The notes below the pieces were generated by a model. It had not been told where the DNA came from. It made no database searches and worked only from the letters and a program-made list of their open reading frames with translations. Of a stretch of 64,000 bases of DNA, positions 22,897-35,397 are shown piece by piece (the stretch's first letter is position 1; every line of letters starts with the position of its first letter). The stretch is from Camarhynchus parvulus (lineage: Eukaryota; Chordata; Aves; Passeriformes; Thraupidae), in contig NC_044574.1 in assembly GCF_901933205.1 (NCBI RefSeq), forward strand, positions 15,733,733 to 15,797,732, written 5' to 3'. A program made the translations under genes and the position numbers.

Positions 22897-25800
22897 ACAG
22901 TGATGGGAACAAATTGCTGGCCCGTTTCTAACAAGTGAGTTTGGGAGGAAAGGTGGGATGCAGCAGAGGCATGTCAGCTCATGAGGCTGCAAGAGGGAGG
23001 GTGATATTAGTTTGCTTTACCTCCTTTGATTTGCTGTTATTTTTCAATAAAAAGCTTGTATTATCATAATGATTTATTTAAAATGCCTGAAAATTTAAAG
23101 AATAATAGTACTGCAGTAAGCAGAAAACCACTGCATCTCCCCCAGCCCCACAAGATGGAGCTCGCAGCTCAGGAGCCGGGATGATGTTCTTTGTGTCACC
23201 GAAAAATTAAACTCGGGGTTTTACTCTCACCCTTTTCTAATTTTTATCTTTTGCTAATATAATGCAGATTGGTTTTATACATTATTTATGGAGCCCAGAA
23301 CTAGTACAGTGAATGCTGTCACTCATTTTAATGATTTAGATATGTTTTTTATTATTATTATAGTGTATACGCTTTGGAAAACCTTCATTTGGATCCCATT
23401 TAGAACACAGGAAGTTGCCCAAAGCTTGGATGTGAACCTTAATTTACTGAAATCCTTGTAAGGCTGAGAATATTTACTGCTGGCATTTATTGCTCCTGTG
23501 AGAGTTAGAGCAAGAGGGAGAGTTGGGGGGAGAGAAGGAGGAAAGGAAAGACAACAGTAACTTCAGCCAAAAAAGCAAAGAACATATGCTGGAGTTGAGC
23601 TCAGCTGCGCGCGTGCAGAGCAGGGTTATCTGCCTCTGAGCTGCTCTGCTGGGACAGGAGGTGCCTTACTGCCTCACAGATTCAGGAGAGCCCCACCAGG
23701 GCTTGTCCTTTGAGGAGCTGAATCTGCTTTTTCTAAAGCTTCTCTTTATAAAGCAGGTTCACAAGCAATTTGGACACTCAGTTTGATGTACCCCATAAGG
23801 GATTGAGTCCTTTTTGCGCTGCAGCAGAAGTCCCTTTGGACTTCCCACTGTGCTCTGCAGGTAAAAACCATAGAGATTTTAGCTGTGCAGAGTTGCAGAG
23901 GTTCCAGAGGTGCCCAAGGGAAATATGATGCACAACCCCAGGCAACCTTGGCTGGAGACAAGGGAGGGTTGCAAACCCACCACTGTCTTGCAGGGGGTGG
24001 ATGGAGAATGTGACCCAGCAACCAGCAGTAATGGATGCAGGAAAAGATCTCTTCATTTTCTTCCTCTTTCCAGTTGCTTTGTGCCTGCACGATAATAAAT
24101 AAGCATATTCAAGCTTTGTTGTTATAACTTACAGGGAAAAAAATTCCTAGGATAGGTCAGTCTTTGTTCAGGTTATGAGTGCAGGAGATTTCAGCAGTCT
24201 CCAGCTTTTCAGAAAATCAGAGTTCTGCACTTCAGGAGAAAGAACAGGTGCCTCAGTAAATCCCACAGCATTTTTTTACTTTAAAGAAAAGCAGAACAAA
24301 ATATTTAACTTTTTTTAAAGGTATTTGCTTTATGCTCCCCTATTCCTCCAGCCCTTTTTCATTCAGCTGCTTAACCTGCCTTTCAACTGGTCTCTCTGGT
24401 GGCTTGTTTGTCCTGCACCACGACAGCTAAAGCAGCTAATAAAGTAGCTGGCAGCAGGGTGAATGAAGGGACCTTGCCAGTTACTGCCCCTATTGTGGAA
24501 AAAAACCTCAACAATAAAAATTTTATATGTCTACCTTGAAATTTCCTCGAAGACCTGTATGTTATGGAGAGTTCTTAAATGAAAATATTGTTTTGTGAAT
24601 CTCTAAAGAAATGCAATATATTTTCTGAAGAGCAGCTTAATTTAAAAGATTGCCCATTTACATGAAATATCCACAACTGTTTGTTACTATTATTATTGAA
24701 ACAGCTTTTGATGATATACTGTCATTATTTTGAATTTAGTTATGCTTTGTTAGTATTCATTACTGGCACTGTGAAAGGATCAAGGTGTTGCTCAACAAGG
24801 CATGCCAGTGTGTGGTGAGGAGACAGCTTTTCTCCAGGAGCTCACAGGCAGAGTTCAGTCCTGCAAGGAGGCAGGATGGGGTGAGCAGCTGGGATTTGGC
24901 AAAAGCAGACAAAGTCAGTCTGTGGAAAGCTGTGCCCCTCTTAAAGGCTCTGTACTGATGAAACAGCTGGGTGGGGCCCAGAGACACGAGATTATTACCA
25001 AGGTCTCAAATAATAGTTCAGCTAGAGAACATGATTCAAAGAGCAAGTACATAAAATTGGGAGGTCTGTGTTCATGATAAACTATCTAGATGCCTGCTGT
25101 ATAATTTTAATCTTAGCACCAGATTGCTCCTGCATAAACATCTAACATCTCCTTGGCAAAGGCTTCCTGAAGAACTTTGAGAGACGTGCAGGTAGTTAAG
25201 ATATGCAATGCCTGCTCACAGAATTAGGAAAAGGGAAATGAAGAGAAGGAATCTGCAATTGCTTGTAGAGCTGGAAGGTTAGGGATCATTCTTTATCTCT
25301 TGTGTGAGTGAGAGGGCACCCATCATGAACAAACTGCTAGGCACAGTTGTTCATTTTTACATTAAGATGTCATTTCACATTAATTTAAAGGACTCCAGTG
25401 CAAGATGTGGTGGCATGGTTTAATTCTCAATAATCTCGTCAGAATTGCAATTTTGAGAAGATATTTAAGTGTTGGAATAGATAAGGAAATTGTTAAAATT
25501 AAATCATTAGAACTCTTTAGAACGAGTTGCACCAATATCTGCCAGGAATGACATAGGTATGGTTGATTCTTCCTTGAGGCAGAGAAATTTACAGGATGAC
25601 CTATTTATTCTGTTTTCAAGGACTTGTGTGCAACTAGCTGCAGGTGCTTAAGAGCAGAAAATATTCTGTGTCAAGGAAAAAGACCGATTGCATTGAAATA
25701 AAGTTCAATTTCAGCTCAAGCTAAACAAGAAGTTTGTAGAAATCATGTAATTATGCAAAATCCAACATACATAGTATTTAAAATTTCAAAGGAAATTGAT

Positions 25801-27561
25801 CTTTTAAGGAAGTATATAGAAGATAGCACGAGAAATGCTCAGAAACAGCATCCAAGAAAGCTCTGCTGTCTAACATTATCAAATAAAATAAATCATTCCA
25901 GTGAGAGGAATTTTGTGTTTCTAGTTCCAGATTCAAATGTTTGCCTAAAAATAGAAATTATCTTTTTTTTTTTCTTTTCTCTTTGTGTCATCATAGTGTT
26001 GCCATTAAGAATATAGCCAGCAGCTACTTTCATTAAGAGAAGCCTGTGATCTCAGCTGCAGGAAGAACAATGGAAACATGCTGTTCTTCTCAAAATGCTT
26101 CTGTGGATTTAAGCTTCTTCTGCTCTGCTTTTTCATCATAAACTCTCTGCACACCAGCGCTGCAAGCCTCAAAGAGGCCAGGGAGGAGCAGGGTCAGACT
26201 GGAATCCTCTGTCCCATGCCATGGGCTGGGGCTGGGCTGGTGGTGCCTGCAGGCTGAGCTGCAGTGTGACCAGGCTGCTGCTCTGCATTGCTGGTGCCAT
26301 GCTGGTGCCATGGGCTGGCCAACAGCCTGCAGACTGGATTTCTTGGCATCTTTCCTAGGAAGGCACTCCGCATGTACCTCACACCATATGCTACAAAGGT
26401 AGCTGGGACTGATGGACAGCCTGTTTCATTTTTGGACACTGGGAGCTCAGCTACAACCAATCCCATAGCCACAAAGCCTCAGAGAGCCAGGGCAGGGAGT
26501 CTGGTGGGCTCTCTTCTGACTCTGGTTATCTAAGCAGAGTATAGATGCAAGGTCGTACCAGGAAGTCACTTCCATTAAGGAAAAAGCAACCAATTTGAAT
26601 GAGAAGTTTTCCACACTGTCCATGAAATTTTCTGCAGAAAAAATTCTAGAAACAATGTTTAAGGGGGGGAAATGGTTGTTAATCCTACAACACTATGATA
26701 GAGGATAGGGCACAGTCTTTCACAGCTTTAAGTACTTCAAGAGTATAAAGAATCTTCTACTTTACTGAGATCAGAGGAACAGAGCATTACTTTTATTCAA
26801 TATAACCTTTTAAATGAAAATTAACTCCCAAACTGACTGCCCTGGTTTATTTATAAAACCTTAAAAATGTATAGCTATTTTGTGCTTTCCCTGCTAACAA
26901 GGTGGGTTCATTTGGCAAGGCTGTGACCTTCTACTACCAGATTTTTGAGGTCTTCATTGACTGCTTGATGGACCTTTGAGTTGACACTGTTTTACTTCAG
27001 GATATCAACTGCTAGAATGACATTGTCTTGTTGGCTTCATTTGATGAATTCTTGCAGGTGGATTCAATTGAATGTGTAGCAAGCAGTGTACAGTGACCTG
27101 ATTATTTATCTTGTCAAATGGAGTCCCTGGACATAACTATCAAGCTGCCATTGACACTGGAGTATGACCAGCTCTGTATTAAACTGTCCAGCTGTGATGT
27201 GAAGAGTACAGCAATTATTTACTTAAGAGGAATATCACAGAGTGCTGAGGATGTTTGAGAGGCTTGAGAGCCTGTATAGCAATAACTGCTGCCTCAGTAG
27301 CCTTTTTGAGGATATCAAAGTTTCACAACACTGCTCTAGAAGGTCATGATTATATCATATTTAGCACAAATTCATGGAACATGCCTACAATTGGTGGGTT
27401 TTTATTTTTAATGATTTCATCCGTTATTCATTCAATGTAGCAGGGTATGATTAACTAATGAAATTTCTAGATCTTGCCCAGCATTCATCAGGCTTCTTTA
27501 GCACATTCATGGTACCACTGCAAACTTGAAGGGAACTGCTATTGATGCAGCATGTTTGACC
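22897..27561. other. Intergenic, no gene seen
   Basis: Includes the candidate element at 23000-23490. Open frames at 23746-24090 and 26090-26533 lie in GC-richer patches and overlap on both strands, so I do not call them. Confidence 0.75.
23000..23490. promoter_or_regulatory. Candidate conserved noncoding element (AT-rich, TAAT-dense)
   Basis: Non-repetitive sequence with many homeodomain-type TAAT/ATTA words (for example 'tttaatgatttag' near 23328) around a small GC-richer core with a few CpGs (23150-23220). The look is that of a conserved noncoding block, but nothing in the sequence alone proves it. Confidence 0.18.
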
Positions 27562-27915
27562 TGTCAGGCAGCTAAACCCCACACAGCTGCTTTCTCACCC
27601 CCCTCCAGTGAGATCTGGGAGAGAACTGGAAAAAGGGTACAACTCATGGGCTGAGATAATGACAGTTTAATAGGACAGAAAGGCAAGGGAAAATAGCAAT
27701 AATGATAAAGGGATATACAAAACAAGCTCTGCACAATGCAATTGTGCAGCCACTGACCAATACCCACCCTGTCCCCAAGCAGTAGCCACTGCCCCACAGC
27801 CAACTTCCCTCCTGGTTTTTGTTCACTACGATGCCATATGATATGGTATATCCCTTGGGTTTGTCCCTGTCCTGTGTCCCCTCCAGCTCCAGGCACCTGC
27901 GCCCTCCTCACTGAC
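27562..27915 (-). mobile_element. Avian ERV LTR, partial, minus orientation
   Basis: Reading the minus strand, it shows the hallmark LTR stretch ATTAAACTGTCATTATCTCA (from 27638-27662 on the plus strand) followed by 'gagttgtaccctttttccag' and ends near TAAACC…CTGACA at 27562. The 5' side includes 'cagctccaggcacctgcgcc'-type text on the plus strand, which in complete members lies in the first third of the LTR. The first ~150 bases of the LTR are missing. No gag, pol or env sequence adjoins it, so this is a solo or truncated LTR. It shares its core with the LTR at 53395-53995 but is diverged and in opposite orientation. Confidence 0.75.
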
Positions 27916-30900
27916 AGGTGGTATGAATGGGGGAGAAGTCACTGAATTAGTGTAGGCACTGATCATTAACAACTAAAACATCAGTGTGAGATCAATATTA
28001 TTGTCATCCTAAATCTGAAACACTGCACAATACCAGCTTAGAGACCTTTCAGTCATTTAGCCTGGTGCAAAAAACTATACTAGCACTGGAGATGTGACAT
28101 GACCTCCCAGAGCTGGATCCCTGTCATACTAAGCAGACTTGTTTGGTGAAGAGCAGTTGTAGAGGAGGATGGTGACCAGGTACATTGCTGAAGTAGCTCC
28201 ACTTAAGAGTTAACTGTTGACCTGACGCTCTTTGCATCCTGCATATTAAAAACAATTAGATAAAACAATAATTAACAACTTATCTTAACTGCAATCTATT
28301 TTTATACAGTACAGCTTGTGCACAAGTTTTTGATTAATTTTAACTCATGGAGAGTTGAAAGAGTCTGTAGTTTTCAGATTATTCAGGTCAAAGAACAGAT
28401 GTTAAATTTCTTTAAATAACCAGTATAATTTTAGCCCAAATTAACAGATTTGTTTATTAATGCTCAGAACACTCAACCTGTTTTTAAAGGATGAGAATTG
28501 TAAGATTGGAGAGGTGAGCTCATTTTTTGTCCATAATAAAAATGGTAACTCTATGCTCTAGAAGCAAGAGAGAAGTCTCCCTAAACCATAGGGTTGTGAC
28601 CAAGGTCTTAAGACCAGAGCTGAGGACCTGTTAACTTTGTGAGCAGTTGGGACAAGTGAGCCTTTTTCAAGGAGATTCTTGAAGTTGAGACATTTTACAA
28701 AGGATTTGCTGTGAATTGGGCTCAATGCAGAGAGTCCCTGCAGTTGTGCATTGTCTCTTCTCCATCCTCCTTCCTCTGACAGGCAGGCCAAGAGCAGGGG
28801 GGTTGCACATCCCTCCAGTGCCACACTTCATCCCTGTGGTATCTCCACAGATTGTTTTCTGCTTATCCTTTAAGTACTCTGGTCATCATAAACTGGTGTG
28901 TGACCCCAAGCTATGAAACTACGCTTCATTTTAGACACAAGAACCAGCTTTGAGAGGTCCCCTATGTTTGCAGAAAATCTAAGCATCAAAAAATGCTGCA
29001 TATAAAAACCTATCAAAGTCTGTGATTCCTGGTATTCATGGGAATTAATTGGCTGTGTGAAATTTGAGAATTATACAGGTTCACTGCTAGAAGTAAGTCA
29101 CAATTAGTGCCAAGTGCTTTTACCAGCTAAAAAAGCCCCATGGATTAGGCCTTTCAGAAGAAAGGAAACCTGCTTCTGAACTTTTGCTGCAGTTGGATAC
29201 TCAGTCATAGAATAGTCTCCATACTGCCAGTGCATTTACAATGTAAACGCTTTCTTTTCAAGGTCAGGGTTTTAAAGCACTAGACTGCTATTGAAACTGC
29301 AGGGGCAGAGCCTGAACAATTCTACTGGTTTTCTAAAAATAAGGAGCTTTATAGCTAAACTGCAGGATGTATTTTAAAAGAGTCTCAACATTTTTCTTTT
29401 TACTGCTACTTGTATCCCATCTCTACCAATTTTTACTGCTTTACACAAAGGCACATTTATCGCAAGGCATGGCATAAAATCAACACTCTTCCATTCTAGC
29501 AGTTAAGCCCCATCTTATAATGTTTGTGATGTGCCACAATATTCAAATGCATTAAAACAAAACCTGACCCACCAGAGAGACTATGGATTTATAAATAAAA
29601 TGACAGAAAGGGAGAATGCCTACTTCACCAGTTCACACTTCTTAGCTGCAACTACTGTGTTGAATTTTGCATTTAAAAATGTCATATTTTCATTTAAAAT
29701 CTGCATCCCTCAAATACCTTATGAAATACTGCTGGACTCCGAGGTGTGAATGAAGCAATCAGTTCTTTCATTATAAATGCTTAATTCTAATCAATCAGAG
29801 CTTAGTATTCCCAAACCTTTGGAGCTCTCTTGTTTAGCTTTATCAGTGCTTGAAAATATTTATTGACCAAAGGATAAAATAATATTTCTTGTTATTGGAG
29901 AAGATGTGCTGTTAAAATACTTAGGACTAATCCTGTAAAAATACTGAGAACTAATTACTGGTCAGTTTTCAGCTTGGTGTACTGGAAGAAAACAAGTGAG
30001 GTCTTGGCACCCACATAAGGTTACCCAAAGATTGTCCAGCTTGCAAGTAAAAGATGATATACCTGCTCATATCCATACTTTCCTGGAGGCTGTGACAAAT
30101 GGTCATGTGCTTTCAAGTGTAGAGGACAGCTCAGTGTGCACTTGGCTGTCCTTGCTTCAGATTTCAGGGTGAGCTGATGTGCCTGCAGCCCAGCTGACTG
30201 ATTTGCCTGGCCCAACTGCTGAGCACTGTCCCAGTGCAGTGTAAAGATAACAAAGACTCATCTCTCATTCTCTTTTGCAAGACTTTCTTTTTGGCCTTCA
30301 GTACTACATTTAAAGCTGAAATACCTAACCTCTGCTTTATAGACCTCTGAAGATCTTGTTCTTCAATTCCAAGCAAATCCAATACTGATGCTGTGTTATT
30401 GTCTTTAGCAAATGTGGTAAAAAGATAAGTTTTACATACAAGATCTTTTTTTTCCTCTATTCTTGTCATTATAAAAAAAATAGAGATACGTATGGAGATA
30501 CTGTACAAAAATTTTTTGAAGTCAGACAAAGTATGGCAATTTAATTGTCCCAGTCCAAGTATGTGTGAGCTGGATTTGGGTACTGGAATGTAAAACTTCA
30601 TTTTCATTTTCTAAACATTTTCAATTGCATCTATATCTTTCAACCTTCTTTTTTCTCTTTAATTGCTTCTGTTAAAATATGCAAAAATTATAATGGGGAA
30701 ACTCTATCAATTCTTTTAAAAATAGCAGAATTGTAGTTGACAAAATTGGTACAGCAATTAGGACAAGACTCAAGTAGGAAATATTTCCATTCTTTAGCAT
30801 ATAGAAACTTACATATGGTTTGCTGCCCAGCACCAAAGCCAACATCTCAGTCTGTGCAAAGAAACAGGAGGAGAGTCAGTGGGTGGGCTCGAAGCATGAA

Positions 30901-33900
30901 ACAGAAGGAGGGAGAGGGAGTGAGAGGGGGAGAGACTGTGTGCATATGTCCCGAGGAGTTGGGTAGTGAGAGCATCCCTTAGGGAGATGAAGAACCAGGA
31001 TTCATACTCTTCTTCTCTATGATCCACAGAATGTGCTTAAATTCAGCTCTCCTAGATCCCCCATGGGCAAGTTATTTCATTATTCTATACTTTCCGAATG
31101 TGGCTTCTTAGAGATATTTTATTATGAATAAATAAAGGATATCCCTTGGAGCAGGAGCATTCTGTTTATGTTAATTAACAGTATTCTATATGTTCTGCCT
31201 CTCTTTGTTCCTGTGCTAACTATAGCAAGGCAACAACAGCAGTGGGACAGCCGGAAAGTTTCATCCTAAACTGACCCAGGGGATGGACAATGTTGGCTGA
31301 AGTTTGGGCTGTGAGCAGGAGCAGAGCATGGTTGGAGGATGTGTCTCACTCCTTGGGATCCTGCTGCAGGAACACTCCTGATCTGAGCCAGGTGCCCAAA
31401 TCCAGGTGCCTCAGCCTCTGTACCTCCTGGGGCTGGTCTTCTCCTCTATTGTGTCTGGCAAAGCTGCTCTCTCTTCTCCCACAAGTGCTCTCTGCTCTTA
31501 CAGGTCCCTAAATCAGGAAAGGAGGTGGTATTAGATGGCAATCATCTATGAGCAAGTTATTTCAGTGGGTAAGTTACTTTGAGGATTTATTCATAGCTTT
31601 TACTGAAATCAGGGGGAAATGCTCATCTAGAGTCTTCTGCAAGTCAGTCCTTAGGATTTTCAATGGGAAAGGAATGTCTGGGCATCATCTGTGTTATAAA
31701 ATTTTATTCTTGATGCCTCCATAGATTTTATAGTTTTGCAAAAACACGTAGCAAACATGGAATTTATTGCTTATAGTTCATCCAGGAAATGTGTCATAGT
31801 ACAAGATGGACTGAAGATAAAAGATGGTTAACAAGTATACAGCAATGGTCTGTAAAACTGTTTAATAGATCAATAAATAATTTCAGTGATAGCATATTGA
31901 ATTTCAATAGTCAGTGAAAACCCACAGTTTCAAAATGCTGAATTTTGCTTTTCTAATGACTAAGTCTGTGTCACTTTCCTATAAATACACAACGTTAGCA
32001 ATTATCATCAAGGCCCTATTTAACAAGTTTCTAATTTTAACAAATGTGATTTACTGCAGTGAATTGTTGATATGATACCTATTCTTTATTCCTTGATGAG
32101 TTTAACCCATAAGTTGATTATATAAGTAAAAATGTCTGCAGGGACTTTTTTCAGTAAGTCTAAGGAATAGGATGGGGGAGTAAAGCAGTGTTTTTTATAC
32201 TCTGGGGATACAGAGCTGAAGGTTCCCTGATGTTTGAGTTAACTGCCGTCCAGAAAGCTGGCAGCATCCAGTCTGTAGGGAGAAGCTCGGCTCTCCTAGC
32301 TTGCCTGGGTAGAAGGGTTTGTTCTAGGACCTTTGCTGTGGTTAGGCAGTGTTTACATGGGGACACCTTCAATACTGTAATGGTGAGAGTTGTAGCAGCA
32401 CCCTTGCTCCCCTCTCAGAGATCTGAGACACCAGGTGATGAATGGGAGGAGTCAGACACTGAAGATATGTTCCCAAAGGGACAGAAGATTTCCATACCTG
32501 ACTGGAAACCACAGCCAGCTTTCCAGGAAAGAGTCCAGAAAAGTAAAGCATTTCAAAGCACTCATTTTAGAAGAAGTTAACTGAAAATATTAAAACCAGG
32601 TCCCCGTGAATCAATTTGTATAACAAAAATACTGAATAAAATATGTAAAAAGCAGCATAATTTTAGAAATGTAATAGAAAGAAGCCTAACATCAAAATTC
32701 TTTATAAAGAACATAAAATCGAGTAATAGCCAGCTAGTCAGTTTGGCCAAAGTCATGTTCAAGACTGTTAAGATATGAGGAAGTGAGAACCTCTTTTCCC
32801 TGAAGGTGAGGACCTTCAGCTGCAAAGGACTGCTGCTGTAAGGCATGTAGATCTTTATTCTCTAGTCATTAGCACTTTATTATACAAACATTAATATAGA
32901 CTGCCTTGTTACAAATAAGGCAAATGGATTTATTTCCAGGCAGACTAGATCTACATGCATTGGTGTGTATTCTGGGATTAGCTAAACCAGTCTGATTTCA
33001 AACTGTGGTCAGTGCTACCTTCACTATTCCTTTTTTTCACCTTGATTTTTCTTTTTTTTTTGGTCAGTTCTTCTAACCTAATTTTAGCAAATAGACTTAC
33101 TTTTTAAAATGCTCTATAAGAAAGTCTTATAAAATGTGCAAGCATCTATTAGCATTGCTGCATCTCCTCAGGCATATTCTTTCTGCCTAATTCCTTATGC
33201 CAGGATCAATCTCTCTTTTTTTTTAAGCTGATGTTTGTATAGCACCAAGTCTAATGGGGTTTTGGTTTCTCAAGTGCAGCTGCATGGAGCAGGAACTGAC
33301 CAGAATATATGAAGTAGACAGACATAATTTAAGGAACTGGCCAATGAGAAATGGAAAGAGAAGCTGAGCACAAGCAGAAAAAGCACTACTACCCTCTGGG
33401 GTAGTCAGAATTAGCTATTAGACCAGGCACCAGACAGGCAGCCAACAGGGACTGTACCCATCAGATATGTTCATATTAGGTGTGAAATATATCCTGACAG
33501 TGCCAAGGAGCTTAGAGCTCTGGTGGTACCTAAACAGGCACCAGGTTCATCTTCTGTTAGAAAGGGAGCGTTCACTGTGAGCTCAATGGACTTCCCACAC
33601 TGGGAAAATATTTATAGGAACAAGTTTAGTAAAAAATAAAATTATTATAGTTTGTTAATTTGAACACAATGCTCAGCAAAGCTCCTCTGTTCCATGAGTC
33701 TGTTCTTAGGCTGGAAAGGAAGGGGTACAATTATAGCCACCCAAAAAACCCCCAAAGAACAGATATGTCATGCTTTCTTGTCTTCAACACACTCAATAAC
33801 TTCCACAGGTAACCAGGCTGGCACAGGGCCTAAAATCTACACTCTCCTATTTGGATTAATTGTCCAATGACAACCTTTTAGAGTTTCCTTTTCTTTCACA

Positions 33901-35330
33901 ACAAATGAATTGATTTTCCAATGCAATTCCTCTTCATATCATGCTGTGTTATTCCTCATTTTTGCATAATATTTTCTTCTCTGGATAAATAACATACACT
34001 AAGCCTGTATGGTCTATGGAACTGGAGCATTTTTCTAGGTTGACCTGGCTGTTCTCACTCTGGTTCATCCCATTCCCCACCACCCTTCCCAACCCCCCAG
34101 ACCTCTTGAGTTGAAGTCATTAAATAACACTTTAATGGTTTTGTGACCTACTCAGCATGAACATTGTGGAATGTGTATGGAAACTGTATTTCACTACCTA
34201 TATTTTAATCCAAATGGAGTAATTTAATACAAATATCGGGTTCAACTTCTAGATACATAAAGTATTTTGATGTTGTCAATGAATTACTAAAATCACTTCA
34301 ATCCATAGGGAATTAATTATGTATGGGAAAAGTAGAAAATTCTGAAGGAACCATTTATATGTTGAGAAAAAATATACCAGCCCAATGGCTATTGCAACAA
34401 CTTTTTCATTGTAACAGCAATAGATTTTCTGCATGCATGAGATATGCTGATAAGGTGGAAAGTTTAGTAACTTATACTGCTTAAAGTTGCATGATCACCT
34501 GTAATCCCAATGTTTCCAGTAAGTGTACTAAATACCAACTAGCTCTGAATAAAAGGTCTATGTGGAAAATTACACTGTTATTTTTGTTTGCCTTGCACAT
34601 TATTTAAACAAGAGTTTTCACATTCATGGCAGCAGTTTCTGTCTCTGAAAGCAGTATATGATTATATATGTATGACCTATATATATTAGGTCTCCAACAA
34701 TAATAGGAGAAATAGAATTTTTTTGGTACTTTTAGATAAATGTTTCCACATTATGAAGTATTAATGCCTAATTACATGTTTCAGCAAATAATCAAGTTTT
34801 GTTTCACAGTAAAAATGTTTGTACTATTTTATTTGTCTACTTAGTTCATCCTCATTTTTGTGTAGATGTGTATATATTCTATGGTAGTCAGCACCAAGCA
34901 ACTCAAATTGGCCTGAAAATATTACCTGATATGTATATTAAAATGATTTATTAAATGGAATCAGTAAAATAACCCCAAGTAGACTATTTATCACTGAAAG
35001 AGATCATAGTTTCTGACATTTTATTTAGTTCATTTATATATCCTGAGCTGGAGCTTTAACTGAAACTAACTTTTCTTGCTGTCAGCAGAGCTGATCTAGC
35101 AGGGACAAATCACAAACAAAATCTTTGGTCTTGATTCTAATTTTGGTGCTAACTGAAACCAGGAGCGGCTTTTTCTGTTGTTCAGCTCCATGCTGAAGAC
35201 AGGCAGACCTTTAGGAAAGTGGACTTTGCCATGGAGAGTAGAGGTTTCAGCTCTAGAAGAAACCTTAACAAAGGTCTCACAACTTACATGTAAATATATT
35301 ACTGTAGATCTTAAAGGGGTCAAGGGCTTC
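27916..35330. other. Intergenic, one unexplained frame
   Basis: AT-rich. Holds the open frame at 30164-30607 and a GC-richer patch near 31220-31510. No repeat recognised. Confidence 0.72.
30164..30607 (-). other. Unrecognised 147-codon open frame
   Basis: Among the longer open frames outside recognised repeats and GC-rich patches. It reads MKMKFYIPVPKSS…, with a more protein-like middle (KDLVCKTYLFTTFAKDN, then VLDLLGIEEQDLQRSIKQR) and a lysine-rich helix-like piece after it. I recognise no domain. There is no good upstream promoter, no clear splice pattern and no poly-A tail. It could be chance, an exon of an unannotated transcript, or a decayed retrocopy. I would not annotate it as a gene without expression or homology. 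Confidence 0.15.
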
Positions 35331-35397
35331 TGTTTGGTTTTTTTTTTTTTTTGTTTTGCTTTGTTTGGAGGTTTGTTTGTTTGCTTGGGGTTTTTTA
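35331..35397 (+). repeat. T/G-rich low-complexity tract
   Basis: Nearly all T and G with TTTG units and a 15-base T run. Only single A and C bases interrupt it. One of four such tracts in the window. Confidence 0.9.

Noticed and set aside
22564..22938. 124-codon plus frame
   Set aside because: Overlaps open frames on both strands and runs through the 26-bp minisatellite.
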